The translations under genes and the position numbers were made by a program. 37,216 nt of DNA from an uncultured Lachnospiraceae bacterium (GTDB lineage: Bacteria > Bacillota > Clostridia > Lachnospirales > Lachnospiraceae): positions 1 through 37,216 of the forward strand of contig CATLBW010000013.1 of the NCBI GenBank assembly GCA_949879775.1. The letters run 5' to 3'. The notes under the pieces are model-generated. The model did not search any database. It was not told the origin of the DNA and saw only the letters and a program-made list of their open reading frames with translations. Shown here in pieces: positions 1 to 8,459 of the stretch (within the stretch, counting starts at the first letter, position 1; the number at the start of each line of letters is the position of its first letter).

Positions 1-4
1 TATA

Positions 5-128
5 CTGCACGGCAAAAAGATTTGCCGTGCAGTTGCGCCAGCCGCAGCCGCGAAGCGGCATAATCCCTTATGCGGCTGTGTGCATCATGTTATACTGAAC
101 GGCAGATTTATCTGGCGTTCAGTATAAC
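5..128. repeat. Cluster of three to four hairpins at left edge
   Basis: Several inverted repeats follow one another. CTGCACGGCAAA (5-16) pairs perfectly with 21-32 around a 4-nt loop. GCCGC (47-51) pairs with GCGGC (55-59). GCGGCATAA (55-63) pairs with 68-76 with one mismatch. The arm 89-107 pairs with 110-128 with one mismatch. The outer hairpins share the related starts TATACTGCACGGCA (1-14) and TATACTGAACGGCA (91-104), so they look like diverged copies of one unit. This could be the end of a small mobile element, a REP-like repeat, or terminators of a gene lying left of the window. Confidence 0.6.
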
Positions 129-220
129 AATTAATTCTATATCTCCTTATCGATTCTCCCTATGGAATATTTAAAGTATACCACATTTATTTTTTTTTAA
201 ACAAAACTATATGAGTGTTA

Positions 221-249
221 TAGACAACAACTAATGGTTGTGATAAAAT
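221..249 (+). promoter_or_regulatory. Promoter with dyad in the spacer, upstream of XRE gene
   Basis: TAGACA (221-226) and TAAAAT (244-249) each match the sigma-70/sigma-A consensus at five of six positions and are 17 bp apart. The spacer holds the inverted repeat ACAAC (227-231) and GTTGT (237-241). An operator there would let a DNA-binding protein block the polymerase; the downstream XRE-type protein is the obvious candidate for autoregulation. The regulatory role is inference. Confidence 0.55.
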
Positions 250-361
250 GGAGCAAAAGTCGAAAAAGGCAATAATATGTATCGGAACAATTACAGAAAT
301 ATCTTTTTATTACAATGCTGCAGGGAGTGGATTAACAACTGTAAGTAGTAAAAGCATACTT

Positions 362-428
362 TATGGCATGCCATATCCAAAAAGGGGGACTTTATGGTAT
401 AGCCTGCTGGGCACAGGGCGAGTGCCCA
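362..428 (+). promoter_or_regulatory. Palindrome and hairpin in the 5' leader
   Basis: TATGGCATGCCATA (362-375) is a perfect 14-bp palindrome. TGGGCAC (408-414) pairs with GTGCCCA (422-428), about 15 nt before the ribosome binding site of the XRE gene at 456. The predicted promoter at 221-249 would give a leader of about 200 nt containing both. They may be an operator and a translational control hairpin; neither role is proven. I see no convincing gene between 129 and 455. Confidence 0.4.
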
Positions 429-455
429 CAGAGTATGGGGAAAGAGGAAAAAGGA

Positions 456-1898
456 ATGTCACTGTTTTCAGAAAATTTAAAGGAATATGTGCAAAAGAGC
501 CATATTTCCGTCAGCAAACTGTCATCCGAGACTGAGATTAGCAGAACGTTGTTTCATAAATACCTTTCAGGAAGCAGGATGCCCAAAAGCAGCCAGGAGG
601 TGAGGCGCATCGGGCATGCGATGATGCTGCTGCCCAAACAGCAGAACAGCCTGCTTGAGTATTATGCCAGGAGCATGTATGGGGAAAAGAATTATGAGAG
701 TTTTGGGAAGATTAAGCATATCTTGGAGGGGATGTATGATTTCCGGCTGGAGAGAAGAGGCGGGATACTCGACATGGATATTGTAAAGAAGCTGTCTTTA
801 ATCAATGGGGAGGAGGCAGCTTCCTTTTATGGCAGGCTGCAGGTGGAAGATGCGTTGGCGCAGCTCTTATGGCTGGCGGCTGGGAAGAACCGCAAGGAAT
901 GTGTGAAGATCAGGATGGTTATCCAGCCGGACCAGGACAATATCATAAACCCGATCCTGCGCATGAGCAGCCATCTGGATTTGGATTTGGAGCATATCGT
1001 TTGCCTGGACTGCAACAAGAATGACAACGATAATATCGGGCTGCTGTTTTCCACATTGGCGTTTGAATTCGCCAGCACGGCGTATCAGAGTTATTTCTAT
1101 TATGACAATATTGTTTACCATGTCAATCAGATGAGCCTGCTGCCCAACATGCTCCTGGTTGGGGAATATGTGTTCCTGTGCAGCAGCGAGGCGGACGAAT
1201 GCCTGATCCTCCACCAGAAGACAGAGATTGAATTCTTTCAAAAAAAGTACGAGAAGATGAAAAGCTGCACGCAAAAGCTGGGCATTATCAACCAAAATGC
1301 AAAGGAGCTGGCAGAGCTAATGAGCCTGGTGATGGAAAACGGGACGGTTGATTTGCAGATTGGCTATTTTCCATGCTTAGCGACGGTTATTGACGAGAAG
1401 ATGATGCAGCGCCACTTGAAATTACAGCCTGCAACGTTGGGCAAAGCGCTGCAGATGATGGAAGAAACACTTCTGCAGCTTAAGGACAAGAAACAGTTTT
1501 GCAATTATTTTTCAGAAGCAGGGCTGCGTAAGTTCATGGAGGAGGGGACCATCTATGGGTATCCCCCTGATATTTTCCTGCCATTTTCCCCGCAGGAGCG
1601 GATGGCGGTCCTCAAACGCCTGGTGCGGCTATTGAAAACAGGCGTCTTTTCCTATCGTATGGCAAGAAAGAGCAAGCTTTGTATGGAGGACGCGGTCGTG
1701 ATATACGCCAGCCGCGGCGGGAGCGTCAATTTTTGGTGCCAAAGCGGCCCTTATGGGAAAGCGATTATGGTGAAAGAGACAAGTATTGAGGAAAATATCC
1801 ACCGTTTCATTGAGTATGCGGTTGAAAATGGCTGGTTTTACAGCCAGGAAGAGACAATCGGGATTATGGAGCTGATGATAAAAGAGTATTCCGTGTGA
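456..1898 (+). CDS. XRE-type helix-turn-helix protein, 480 aa
   Basis: The N-terminus (roughly residues 5-55) has the pattern of an XRE/Cro helix-turn-helix: an amphipathic first helix, then SKLSSETEISRTLFHKYLSG, with the SxxTxIS...KYLSGxR signature of the recognition helix. The rest, about 420 residues, matches no domain I recognise and has no obvious signal peptide or membrane segment. I chose the ATG at 456 because GAGG (444-447) lies 8 nt upstream. An upstream ATG at 363 is in frame but would put 31 unlikely residues before the helix-turn-helix. The gene has its own promoter with a dyad and ends at a hairpin terminator, so it is monocistronic. Likely a DNA-binding regulator of unknown targets; the large C-terminal part suggests a sensor or partner-binding domain. 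Confidence 0.75.
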   Translation: MSLFSENLKEYVQKSHISVSKLSSETEISRTLFHKYLSGSRMPKSSQEVRRIGHAMMLLPKQQNSLLEYYARSMYGEKNYESFGKIKHILEGMYDFRLERRGGILDMDIVKKLSLINGEEAASFYGRLQVEDALAQLLWLAAGKNRKECVKIRMVIQPDQDNIINPILRMSSHLDLDLEHIVCLDCNKNDNDNIGLLFSTLAFEFASTAYQSYFYYDNIVYHVNQMSLLPNMLLVGEYVFLCSSEADECLILHQKTEIEFFQKKYEKMKSCTQKLGIINQNAKELAELMSLVMENGTVDLQIGYFPCLATVIDEKMMQRHLKLQPATLGKALQMMEETLLQLKDKKQFCNYFSEAGLRKFMEEGTIYGYPPDIFLPFSPQERMAVLKRLVRLLKTGVFSYRMARKSKLCMEDAVVIYASRGGSVNFWCQSGPYGKAIMVKETSIEENIHRFIEYAVENGWFYSQEETIGIMELMIKEYSV

Positions 1899-1948
1899 AA
1901 GTAACACTTTTATGGATGGCTGTTACGTATAAAGTGACCGTATCATAG

Positions 1949-1976
1949 AAGGCTCTGCTGCTTGCAGCGGGGCCTT
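1949..1976 (+). terminator. Rho-independent terminator after XRE gene
   Basis: The arms 1949-1961 and 1964-1976 pair along their full length with two G-U wobbles, and the right arm runs into TTTATTTTAT. It lies 50 nt after the stop codon of the XRE gene. Confidence 0.7.
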
Positions 1977-1985
1977 TATTTTATA

Positions 1986-2024
1986 GGAAAGACCTTATCA
2001 CGCTAACGCGTGAAAGTGTCTTCC
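1986..2024. repeat. Hairpin near the left end of the IS110 remnant
   Basis: TCACGC (1998-2003) pairs with GCGTGA (2008-2013), and the flanking GGAAAGAC and GTGTCTTCC extend the stem imperfectly. It lies between the XRE terminator and the 3' end of the minus-strand transposase. It could stop transcription leaving the transposase or mark the edge of the insertion element. Confidence 0.35.
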
Positions 2025-2131
2025 TTTGAAACAAAACTTCCGGATAGCCAAAAAAGCGCAAACTTCCCCTATAGCCTATTTTTATCTCTTTATTCTCAGG
2101 CTGTGGCTGCCTGCGCTACTTCCCCCGGCTC

Positions 2132-3336
2132 CTATCCGAGTTTTTTTAATTTCTTTAAATATCCATTTATCTTCCGCTCTTTGTTAAACTGGTTATAGTA
2201 ATCTGCCCCCAGCTCCTTATATCCAACACCATCCTTTAATATGTGGTATACCGCTATCAGTATGGAATGCGCCACTGCCACATATGCCCTCTTTTTCCCC
2301 CTGTGGGCACTTATCCTTGCAAACTGTGCCGAAAAATAGCTGTCTTTCACCTTTACCGCTGCATGGGCACAGTTTACCAGCGTTGTCTTTAACAGCTTAT
2401 TCCCTTATTCCCCTTTGTCGTCCTCCCGCTTTTCCTCTTTTTGGCGCTCTCATTGTCCCCAGGGCATACCCCGGTCCATGAACACAGGTGGCGGTCCGTC
2501 GGAAACCTTCCCATGTCCTGCCCGGTTACTGCCAGGATCGCCTCTGCACTGCGTTTCCCGACACCCGGTATTTCATCCACCTTTTTTATTGACTCCCCAT
2601 ACTTCCCCCCCATATTGGCGTCAATATCGTCATCCAGCGCTTTGATATGCTGCCCCAGCTCGTCAATATGCTTGAGAACTTTCTTCATTAGTTTCCTCTG
2701 GACCGGCGACAGCACCCCCCTGATATCCTCAAGGGTCTGTTCCCTTGACGCTTTCAGCCTCCCGTCCACCAGCCCCTCCAGCTTCCCGGCGTCTATCTCA
2801 TTCCCTGACAGTATCTCGTATAATATTTTCCTGCTGCTTTTCCCATTAATATCTGACACTGTCCCGGACAGCTTTATGTTCCCCCCTTCCAGCATCTTCT
2901 GGAAACGGTTCACTTCCCGGTTCTTTTCCTGCACAAGGCTTTTGCGGTATCCCACAAGCTCCCTCAATTCCCTCTGCCCCCTGTCCGGTATATAGCTTGC
3001 CTTCAGAAGGCCATGCTGCAGCAGGTCTGCAATCCACTGGGCGTCTTTGGCATCCGTTTTCCGGTCCGGCACTGCTTTCATATGCTGTGCATTTACCACC
3101 ATCACACCCAGGTCCTGTGCTTCCATGACATTATACAGCGGCTTCCAATACGATGCCGTACTCTCCATTGCTGTCATTTCACATCCGTTCCCTGCCAGCC
3201 AGTCTGCAAGCTTCAGCAGTTCCCCCGTAGTTGTCCCATATTCCCTCAGTTCTTCCGATGTGCCTTTCCTAAGACATGCCACAATTATCTTTTTATGCAC
3301 ATCAACACCACAGCAGCATCCGTATATTCTCTCCAT
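2132..3336 (-). pseudogene. IS110-family transposase, frameshifted by an 8-bp tandem duplication
   Basis: The N-terminal part, read from 3336, has the IS110 DEDD nuclease pattern: GVDVHK near residue 11, AMESTASYW, then DRKTDAKDAQWIADLL. It also has the C-terminal Tnp_20 features, IPGVGKRSAEAILA and the serine-containing NESAKKRKSGRTTKGN. The frame then stops at 2389 after four foreign residues. The rest of the family C-terminus resumes in another frame and runs to 2132 (KDSYFSAQFARI to KKLKKLG). The break is an exact tandem duplication, CTTATTCC at 2396-2403 and 2404-2411. Removing one copy restores a single frame of about 400 codons, the usual IS110 length. This family recombines DNA with a DEDD plus serine active site guided by a bridge RNA. 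The copy here is probably inactive. Confidence 0.88.
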
Positions 3337-3540
3337 ATATCTTCCCTCTTTTTGAATAATTTACGGCGCGGCATCCTGTCTCTTATCATTTTCCTTTACG
3401 TCCTTCTGCCATAACGCCTGGACAATCCGTGGTGCAAATGAGGATGCCATAAATCAATTTCCTATGCGGGCTTCCCGCCCAAAAGACTATACCCGACTTC
3501 ATGCCGTATGCAAAGATTATATCATATTTCCATTACAAAT
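3337..3540 (-). ncRNA. Candidate IS110 bridge-RNA region (non-coding end)
   Basis: IS110 elements encode a structured bridge RNA in a non-coding end beside the transposase; for many members this is upstream of the gene, which here is 3337 rightward. The stretch has no gene but has structure: GGCATCCT (3370-3377) pairs with AGGATGCC (3441-3448), and GCGGG (3466-3470) pairs with CCCGC (3474-3478) around a 3-nt loop. The family rule is established; assigning it to this sequence is inference. The element's exact ends are not visible to me. Confidence 0.25.
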
Positions 3541-3581
3541 GTTTCATTTATCGTGGTGCCGGCAAGGCATGGGATTTCTTC

Positions 3582-5179
3582 GAAAATAGAGTTGTCAACA
3601 AACTATCAACCAATCCACCTAAAGGAGATATACTCATATGATAACACATAAGCAGCTCACTTTGGCAGAAGTTTTTGATGATTGCCAAAATAAATTCGAC
3701 AACGACAAATATCAGTTCCTTACGCTTCTTGACGAAGCCATTAACCTTGATGAAATTGTCCCTGTTTCTTTTGTTACTCACTTTCACGCCCGTACCGGAA
3801 GACCCCGCAGACACCAGCTTTATCCAATGATCAAGGCGCTTCTGATCCAGCGTATTTTCTCAATCCCGACTGACACTCTCTTGATTGTGTTTTTGAAATA
3901 CTCCCAGGGGTTACGTGGTTTCTGCGGTTTTGATGTCGTTCCTGACGCCTCAAAGTTTACGCGTTTTAAACAGGGTTTCTTGGTGGACTTACAATCCATG
4001 TTCGACCATCTTGTTGACCTGACGGAACCGGTCTGCCAAAAACTTGACCCCGCCCTTGCTTCCATGACAATCTTCGATACCTCCGGTATTGAAGCATGGG
4101 TGGCTGAAAACAACCCGAAATACGCAAACCGTATTATCAAACAGCTCAAGGCCTTTAAAAAGTCCCATAACCTTGATGATTCCTATGATCCCTACAAAGC
4201 CGCTTATGGCTCAATGCCAACTCAGGCCGCTTCCAATCAGGCAATACAACAAATGTACATCAATGGCCATTTCTGTTACGCCTATAAATTCGGTATCATT
4301 ACGAATGGCCTTGGCATTGTCCGCGACATCACTTTCTACAACAAGGATTTTCTTAATGCCCATCCGGACATCGTTATAGAAAAGAAGCCCGGTTCTCCGG
4401 ATGAGGATAAATCCCTTGCGGACTCAAAAGCATTGCTTCCGGTTTTGATTGACTTTTTCCAGAAACATCCTTTGATAGAGCCAAAGACTTTTCTTGGGGA
4501 TGCCGCCTTTGATACCATTGAAATCTACAAATCTCTTTTGGGAGACCTCGGATTCCACAAGGCTTTTATTCCTCTCAGGGTAAAACTGTCCATGGAAGGA
4601 ACGGACTATACCGTTAATGAAAATGGCGTCCCTTGTTGTCCGCATGATCCAACCCTTCCCATGAAACGGGAAGGAAGCAAGTCTCATTTAAAAAGCAAAA
4701 TACCTACCATGAAATTTGTATGTCCCAAAATGAAATGGGAATACAATCCTGCCGATAAATCGAAGCGCCGGGTATGCCATTGTGATAATCCATGTACCAC
4801 TTCTTCCAGCGGACGGATGATTTACATTTATCCGGAAAAGAACCTGCGTGCCTATCCCGGTGTGGAACGGGGATCGCAGGAATGGGAAGATACCTACAAA
4901 ATCCGTGTAAATGTTGAAAAATCAATCAACCATTTCAAGGACAGTTTCTGTGTTGCAGACCGTAAAACCCGGAATGGGAAAACTCTTCATGCTGACTTAC
5001 TGCTTGCAGGAATCACCCAGCTTATTGCCGTACTTGTTGCGGATAAAATCCATAAACATCAATACTTCCGAAGTTTAAAACCTTTGATTGCCTGACATTT
5101 GATATTCATAATACTTTTTCTTCGCAGTTTATCTGGGAGGTCTTTTTGTCATATCTAAATTTGATGTCAACCACTTTTC
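3582..5179. mobile_element. Insertion sequence with DDE transposase, imperfect candidate ends
   Basis: The transposase gene at 3638-5095 is flanked by a weak inverted repeat. GAAAATAGAGTTGTCAACAAA near 3582-3602 resembles the reverse complement of 5160-5179 (TTTGATGTCAACCACTTTTC), with one gap and a few mismatches. No target-site duplication was recognised, so these ends are tentative. The transposase open reading frame looks intact. Confidence 0.4.
3638..5095 (+). CDS. DDE transposase, IS1182/IS4-like, 485 aa
   Basis: This is a full-length cut-and-paste type transposase. The first acidic residue lies in ASMTIFDTSGIEAW, the second in KTFLGDAAFDTIEIYK, and the glutamate in RVNVEKSINHFKDSF, which is the D-D-E order of an RNase H-like transposase. 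The N-terminus has the helix-turn-helix-rich start common in this group (HARTGRPRRHQLYPMIKALL), and a cysteine-rich insert (CCPHD and RRVCHCDNPC) lies before the glutamate. The start at 3638 is supported by AAAGGAG about 10 nt upstream. A hairpin after the gene can stop transcription. I am sure it is a DDE transposase; the exact IS family is less certain. Confidence 0.85.
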   Translation: MITHKQLTLAEVFDDCQNKFDNDKYQFLTLLDEAINLDEIVPVSFVTHFHARTGRPRRHQLYPMIKALLIQRIFSIPTDTLLIVFLKYSQGLRGFCGFDVVPDASKFTRFKQGFLVDLQSMFDHLVDLTEPVCQKLDPALASMTIFDTSGIEAWVAENNPKYANRIIKQLKAFKKSHNLDDSYDPYKAAYGSMPTQAASNQAIQQMYINGHFCYAYKFGIITNGLGIVRDITFYNKDFLNAHPDIVIEKKPGSPDEDKSLADSKALLPVLIDFFQKHPLIEPKTFLGDAAFDTIEIYKSLLGDLGFHKAFIPLRVKLSMEGTDYTVNENGVPCCPHDPTLPMKREGSKSHLKSKIPTMKFVCPKMKWEYNPADKSKRRVCHCDNPCTTSSSGRMIYIYPEKNLRAYPGVERGSQEWEDTYKIRVNVEKSINHFKDSFCVADRKTRNGKTLHADLLLAGITQLIAVLVADKIHKHQYFRSLKPLIA

Positions 5180-5183
5180 ATCT

Positions 5184-5210
5184 TAAGAATCCTGCAATGC
5201 AGGGTTCTTA
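5184..5210 (+). terminator. Hairpin terminator after the transposase
   Basis: The arms 5184-5195 and 5199-5210 pair over 12 bp with one G-U wobble and a 3-nt loop. A second perfect hairpin, ATTGCGAA (5228-5235) with TTCGCAAT (5241-5248), follows closely. The first lacks a strong U-run, so it may be a processing or insertion-site structure instead. Confidence 0.45.
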
Positions 5211-5248
5211 GCGCATTTTCAATCAGGATTGCGAACTTGTTTCGCAAT

Positions 5249-5538
5249 TACCTAGCTAAATTTTTTCACAGCCTGCCCCGGCTGCTTTTCTCGTTTCTCC
5301 ACCCGTGTGCGCCAGCACTTTTTCTTTACGCTGCGGATGGATTACTGTAAAGGGAGAATTCTGTAACTATATGGATCGTGAATTTAGCACCTATTTTCTG
5401 TCTGGATGGATGCGCCCATTTGGATTGTTTTTAAACTGAAAAATAGCCATCCTATATAAGTTAAGACCTATATAGAACGACTATTTTAAATTCAGTATTC
5501 AGAGTTGGGGGAGTGGTTACGCCTCTGTTTCAGGATAT
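5249..5538. other. Intergenic region, no gene; nested hairpin near its right end
   Basis: I see no coding potential here. AAAATAG (5440-5446) with CTATTTT (5481-5487) and CTATATA (5452-5458) with TATATAG (5469-5475) make a nested A/T-rich hairpin. It sits about 50 nt beyond the stop codon of the leftward Rpn gene and could act as its terminator. Confidence 0.4.
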
Positions 5539-6366
5539 TTACACAGTCTGCTTTCCGAACTTTTCAAGGTACTCTTGGGCGGATTCAAATGTGATATTTA
5601 ATTTATCCTGTAAACGTCTCAGAAGTTCGCCCTCGGAAAGCCCGAAGTCAATCCCTGTTTCAATAATGCCCTTGGCTGTGCCAATCTCCATTCCCATTTC
5701 AATATTTTCCTGGTCACGCATTAACAATGTCATATACTCATGCCTCCATTCCCTGTTTTTCCGGGCATTCTTCACTGCCTCTTCCAGTTCATCCACGAAT
5801 GGGTCTGCCGGCTTCTTCCCAGCAACGTAATCCAAAAACGCTTTTAACTCAGGGCTGACGTCATCCATAGCCCCTTTTGCGTTCAGGAATATCTTGGTCG
5901 TCCCATCCTTTAAGGAAACGCTTTTGTCCTCCTTGCAGATGTTCTCAAACGTATAGATATGCCTGCCTATGCCGAACTGGTCGAATGGGCAGATAAAGAT
6001 GATATAGCTTGGCTTTAACTTCTTATACGGCTCGCCTTTGTCAATCATCTGCATGTCCAGCAGGCTTTGGTAATACCGTGTCCGTTTGGGCAGCTCCTTT
6101 GACGTGCTCACTTGCATTTCAATGTCATAAACAGTGCCTTTGCCGTCTTCCACATACACATCGAGCCGGACGCTTTTGGCGTCTATGTCTGGGCATATCG
6201 CCTTCTGTGTTTCCGGGTATTCTATGCGGTCTATCTTTAAACCTGGAAGTATCCTCTGTAAAAGCTCTTTGCACAGCTTTGGGTCCTGCATGATTTTTCC
6301 GAAGATAAAGTCGTTCGATATCTGCAATTCTTCCCATGCCGTGGCGTTAGTCATATGTTTTTCCAT
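5539..6366 (-). CDS. Rpn-family recombination-promoting nuclease (PD-(D/E)XK), 275 aa
   Basis: The protein has the layout of the Rpn/PDDEXK_2 family, often annotated as a putative transposase: an early FIFGKIMQDP segment, the nuclease core with KSVRLDVYVED followed by YDIEMQ (the D...ExQ catalytic pattern, about residues 68-85), then RTRYYQSLLDMQ and a PSYIIFICPFD strand. The C-terminal part is a helical tail with GTAKGIIETGIDFGL, typical of the family. Rpn proteins cut DNA and stimulate RecA-independent recombination. The start at 6366 has AGGTAGGA upstream and a promoter with a dyad just before it. It is transcribed separately from the pcf genes, which end 102 nt upstream on the same strand. 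Confidence 0.85.
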   Translation of the reverse strand: MEKHMTNATAWEELQISNDFIFGKIMQDPKLCKELLQRILPGLKIDRIEYPETQKAICPDIDAKSVRLDVYVEDGKGTVYDIEMQVSTSKELPKRTRYYQSLLDMQMIDKGEPYKKLKPSYIIFICPFDQFGIGRHIYTFENICKEDKSVSLKDGTTKIFLNAKGAMDDVSPELKAFLDYVAGKKPADPFVDELEEAVKNARKNREWRHEYMTLLMRDQENIEMGMEIGTAKGIIETGIDFGLSEGELLRRLQDKLNITFESAQEYLEKFGKQTV

Positions 6367-6391
6367 TCAGTTCCTACCTTTCTTTGGTTTG

Positions 6392-6417
6392 ATTATATCA
6401 TATCTGTAAAGACAGAT
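6392..6417 (-). promoter_or_regulatory. Promoter -10 and dyad upstream of the Rpn gene
   Basis: On the minus strand TATAAT occupies 6397-6392. A weak -35 (TTTATC) lies 17 bp upstream. Between them is the perfect inverted repeat ATCTGT (6402-6407) with ACAGAT (6412-6417), a plausible operator overlapping the promoter. Confidence 0.4.
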
Positions 6418-6467
6418 AAAGGGGGTATTTCTGCAATCACTGGGCATTGCCCATCAACCATGTGGAA

Positions 6468-8456
6468 TCATGCAGCCGGAAGCCGGGCGCTAAGCACCCG
6501 CTGCTCCCAAGCCGCTATGAACGATTTAACTTCCGGCGTCATGTCACAATTCCCAATCCCACGAACCTGGACTGCGTTCCGGTTCCTGACCTCAACCGTA
6601 TAAAAAGATTTTTCTTCCTCAGAGCATTTCCGTAAAAAGAGGATAATGCATTCTTTCTCAGCCACCCGTTCCGTATAGCTGCCTACGCAATGGTGCAGCG
6701 CGTGACCTTCTTTTACAACATCATCAGGGGTGGCAGGGTAGACGATTTTCATGCCATCTTTTTCAAAGTCAAGCTGACCGGAAAGCTGCTGGTAAATAGC
6801 TATGAAACCACGCTTAACCAGGGCGTCTTTCCGCTGTTTATATCGGTGGGCTGTTTTATCATGGGACTTCTGTAAATCTTTCGGGAATAGGACGAAGTTG
6901 TTCTTCATGTCGTAGCCCATTTTGCTGCACATATCCAAATAATCCCGGTACTCCGACACTAAATCCTGCACCTCTTTATAACGCAGCGTGCCATGAGAGG
7001 TTCTCCGTAAACGCAGGAATCCGAACTGGCTGTTTATATAACGGATAAACTTATGCACGGTTATATGTTTCAGGATCGGTAGAATATCCCGTTCCACCTT
7101 TTGTTCCAACTGCCAGCATAGAAGCTGCCGTCTATCTTTCAGCCCGGCATATTCCCGGAATATCTTCAAAGTTGGAATATCCACTTCTAGTTCCTTTAGA
7201 AACTGCACATCTTCGGCAGCTGCCTTCAGTATCTGGTGGGTTCTGTTCTGTGCTTCGTCAAGGCAGTCTGGATGATAGCCATATGCCAGGTTGGAAACGA
7301 TATTCCAGAAGCCGACTTTCGCAAGGTGTTCCAGCTTGGGATGCTTTAAATATGCTTTCAGGAACGGCAATGCCTGCATTGGCTCATGGAAGTGATTGTA
7401 AAAATCAGCGATGGGGCAGTACTCCCAGGCAGTGCCTTTCAGCCAGTTCGGAAGGTTCCTACTGTAAAGATGCCCGCGTGTGTCCGCCTCGAAATGGTAC
7501 TGCCATTGGCTGAATAAAGCTGGGCGTTCGCCTTTCTTCCAGCCTGTTAAAATTCCGCTTCCATATGAATAATAGTAGGATTCAACGCAAATCTTTCCAT
7601 CGTTTTCATCTTGCCGGATAAACTGGCGGGCATTCTCATAGATTTGTATCTTTGGAATGTCATCTGCATATGTGTACCATACTTTTATGATGCGAATCAC
7701 CAGTTCGCCATTGCCTGTGTTCTGAATTACCTGGCAGGCGTCCCTATCCGTCATGCAGCACCTACGGCGGGAGCGTGGCTTCATGGTAAGTTCCCGTTTA
7801 CAGTGGGGGCAGATACCCTTATTCCCCTGCTTTACATTGGAAAGCCGAACCTCATGACCGCATGAAGTGCAGGTTCCGGGGACATCCATGCCGCCGCGCT
7901 TATAGTCGTAAAAGAAGTAGGCGGGCATGACGGATTTATGAATCCAGTTTTTAAGGTTCCGGGGCAGGGCGGGCACGCATTCCATCCGGCTGACGATTTC
8001 TTTCTCCCTGTTTTTCCGGCGTTCCCGCCTGCGATTTTCCAGTATGTTTGATTGGAAGCTGGTGAGGGCTTTTATGCCGCTGCCGGAATCACTTTTCAGA
8101 TAGCGGATAACCCGTTCTTCATCTTTTGCGGAATAAAAGGCGCATTTCCTTGTAAAATCCCAGCTGTTATCCAGATTCCGAAACGCTGCTGTACGCCATC
8201 TGAAACTGCCGTCTTCCCCGCATTCCAGAGTGATATAATCAGCTTTATCTTGAAAGACCGCCCATAGGGGACGGAAGTCCCCCTGAACAGCCTGTAAACG
8301 TGGGTAGACATATAATACCAGCGTTTTATGGTGGCTGATTATCTTAATGGCAGTGCGGATGATATAGTCAACCTGTTCCGCATGGAGAAGTCCGTTGTTC
8401 CATGCCATCTTTAAATCAGGATCAGCGAATTTCCTGTAAATTCTTTTATTCAGCAT
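6468..8456 (-). CDS. pcfJ: PcfJ-like protein, 662 aa
   Basis: The protein matches the PcfJ family of conjugative plasmids and integrative elements (named after enterococcal pCF10). A zinc ribbon with CTSCG (C196, C199) and CPHC (C216, C219) lies in the first third. The family's C-terminal signature GHALHHCVGSYTERVA, followed by a strand ending in ILFLRK, lies near residues 590-625. The middle is basic and helical. The molecular function of PcfJ is not established; it travels with the conjugation modules of Firmicutes elements. It begins 3 nt after the PcfK gene stops, so the two are coupled, as in pCF10. Length is normal and no lesion is visible. Confidence 0.82.
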   Translation of the reverse strand: MLNKRIYRKFADPDLKMAWNNGLLHAEQVDYIIRTAIKIISHHKTLVLYVYPRLQAVQGDFRPLWAVFQDKADYITLECGEDGSFRWRTAAFRNLDNSWDFTRKCAFYSAKDEERVIRYLKSDSGSGIKALTSFQSNILENRRRERRKNREKEIVSRMECVPALPRNLKNWIHKSVMPAYFFYDYKRGGMDVPGTCTSCGHEVRLSNVKQGNKGICPHCKRELTMKPRSRRRCCMTDRDACQVIQNTGNGELVIRIIKVWYTYADDIPKIQIYENARQFIRQDENDGKICVESYYYSYGSGILTGWKKGERPALFSQWQYHFEADTRGHLYSRNLPNWLKGTAWEYCPIADFYNHFHEPMQALPFLKAYLKHPKLEHLAKVGFWNIVSNLAYGYHPDCLDEAQNRTHQILKAAAEDVQFLKELEVDIPTLKIFREYAGLKDRRQLLCWQLEQKVERDILPILKHITVHKFIRYINSQFGFLRLRRTSHGTLRYKEVQDLVSEYRDYLDMCSKMGYDMKNNFVLFPKDLQKSHDKTAHRYKQRKDALVKRGFIAIYQQLSGQLDFEKDGMKIVYPATPDDVVKEGHALHHCVGSYTERVAEKECIILFLRKCSEEEKSFYTVEVRNRNAVQVRGIGNCDMTPEVKSFIAAWEQRVLSARLPAA

Positions 8457-8459
8457 TCA

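Noticed and set aside
248-535. 95-codon frame starting just before the XRE gene
   Set aside because: Its start overlaps the predicted -10 element and it runs across the XRE gene in another frame; no ribosome binding site or homology.
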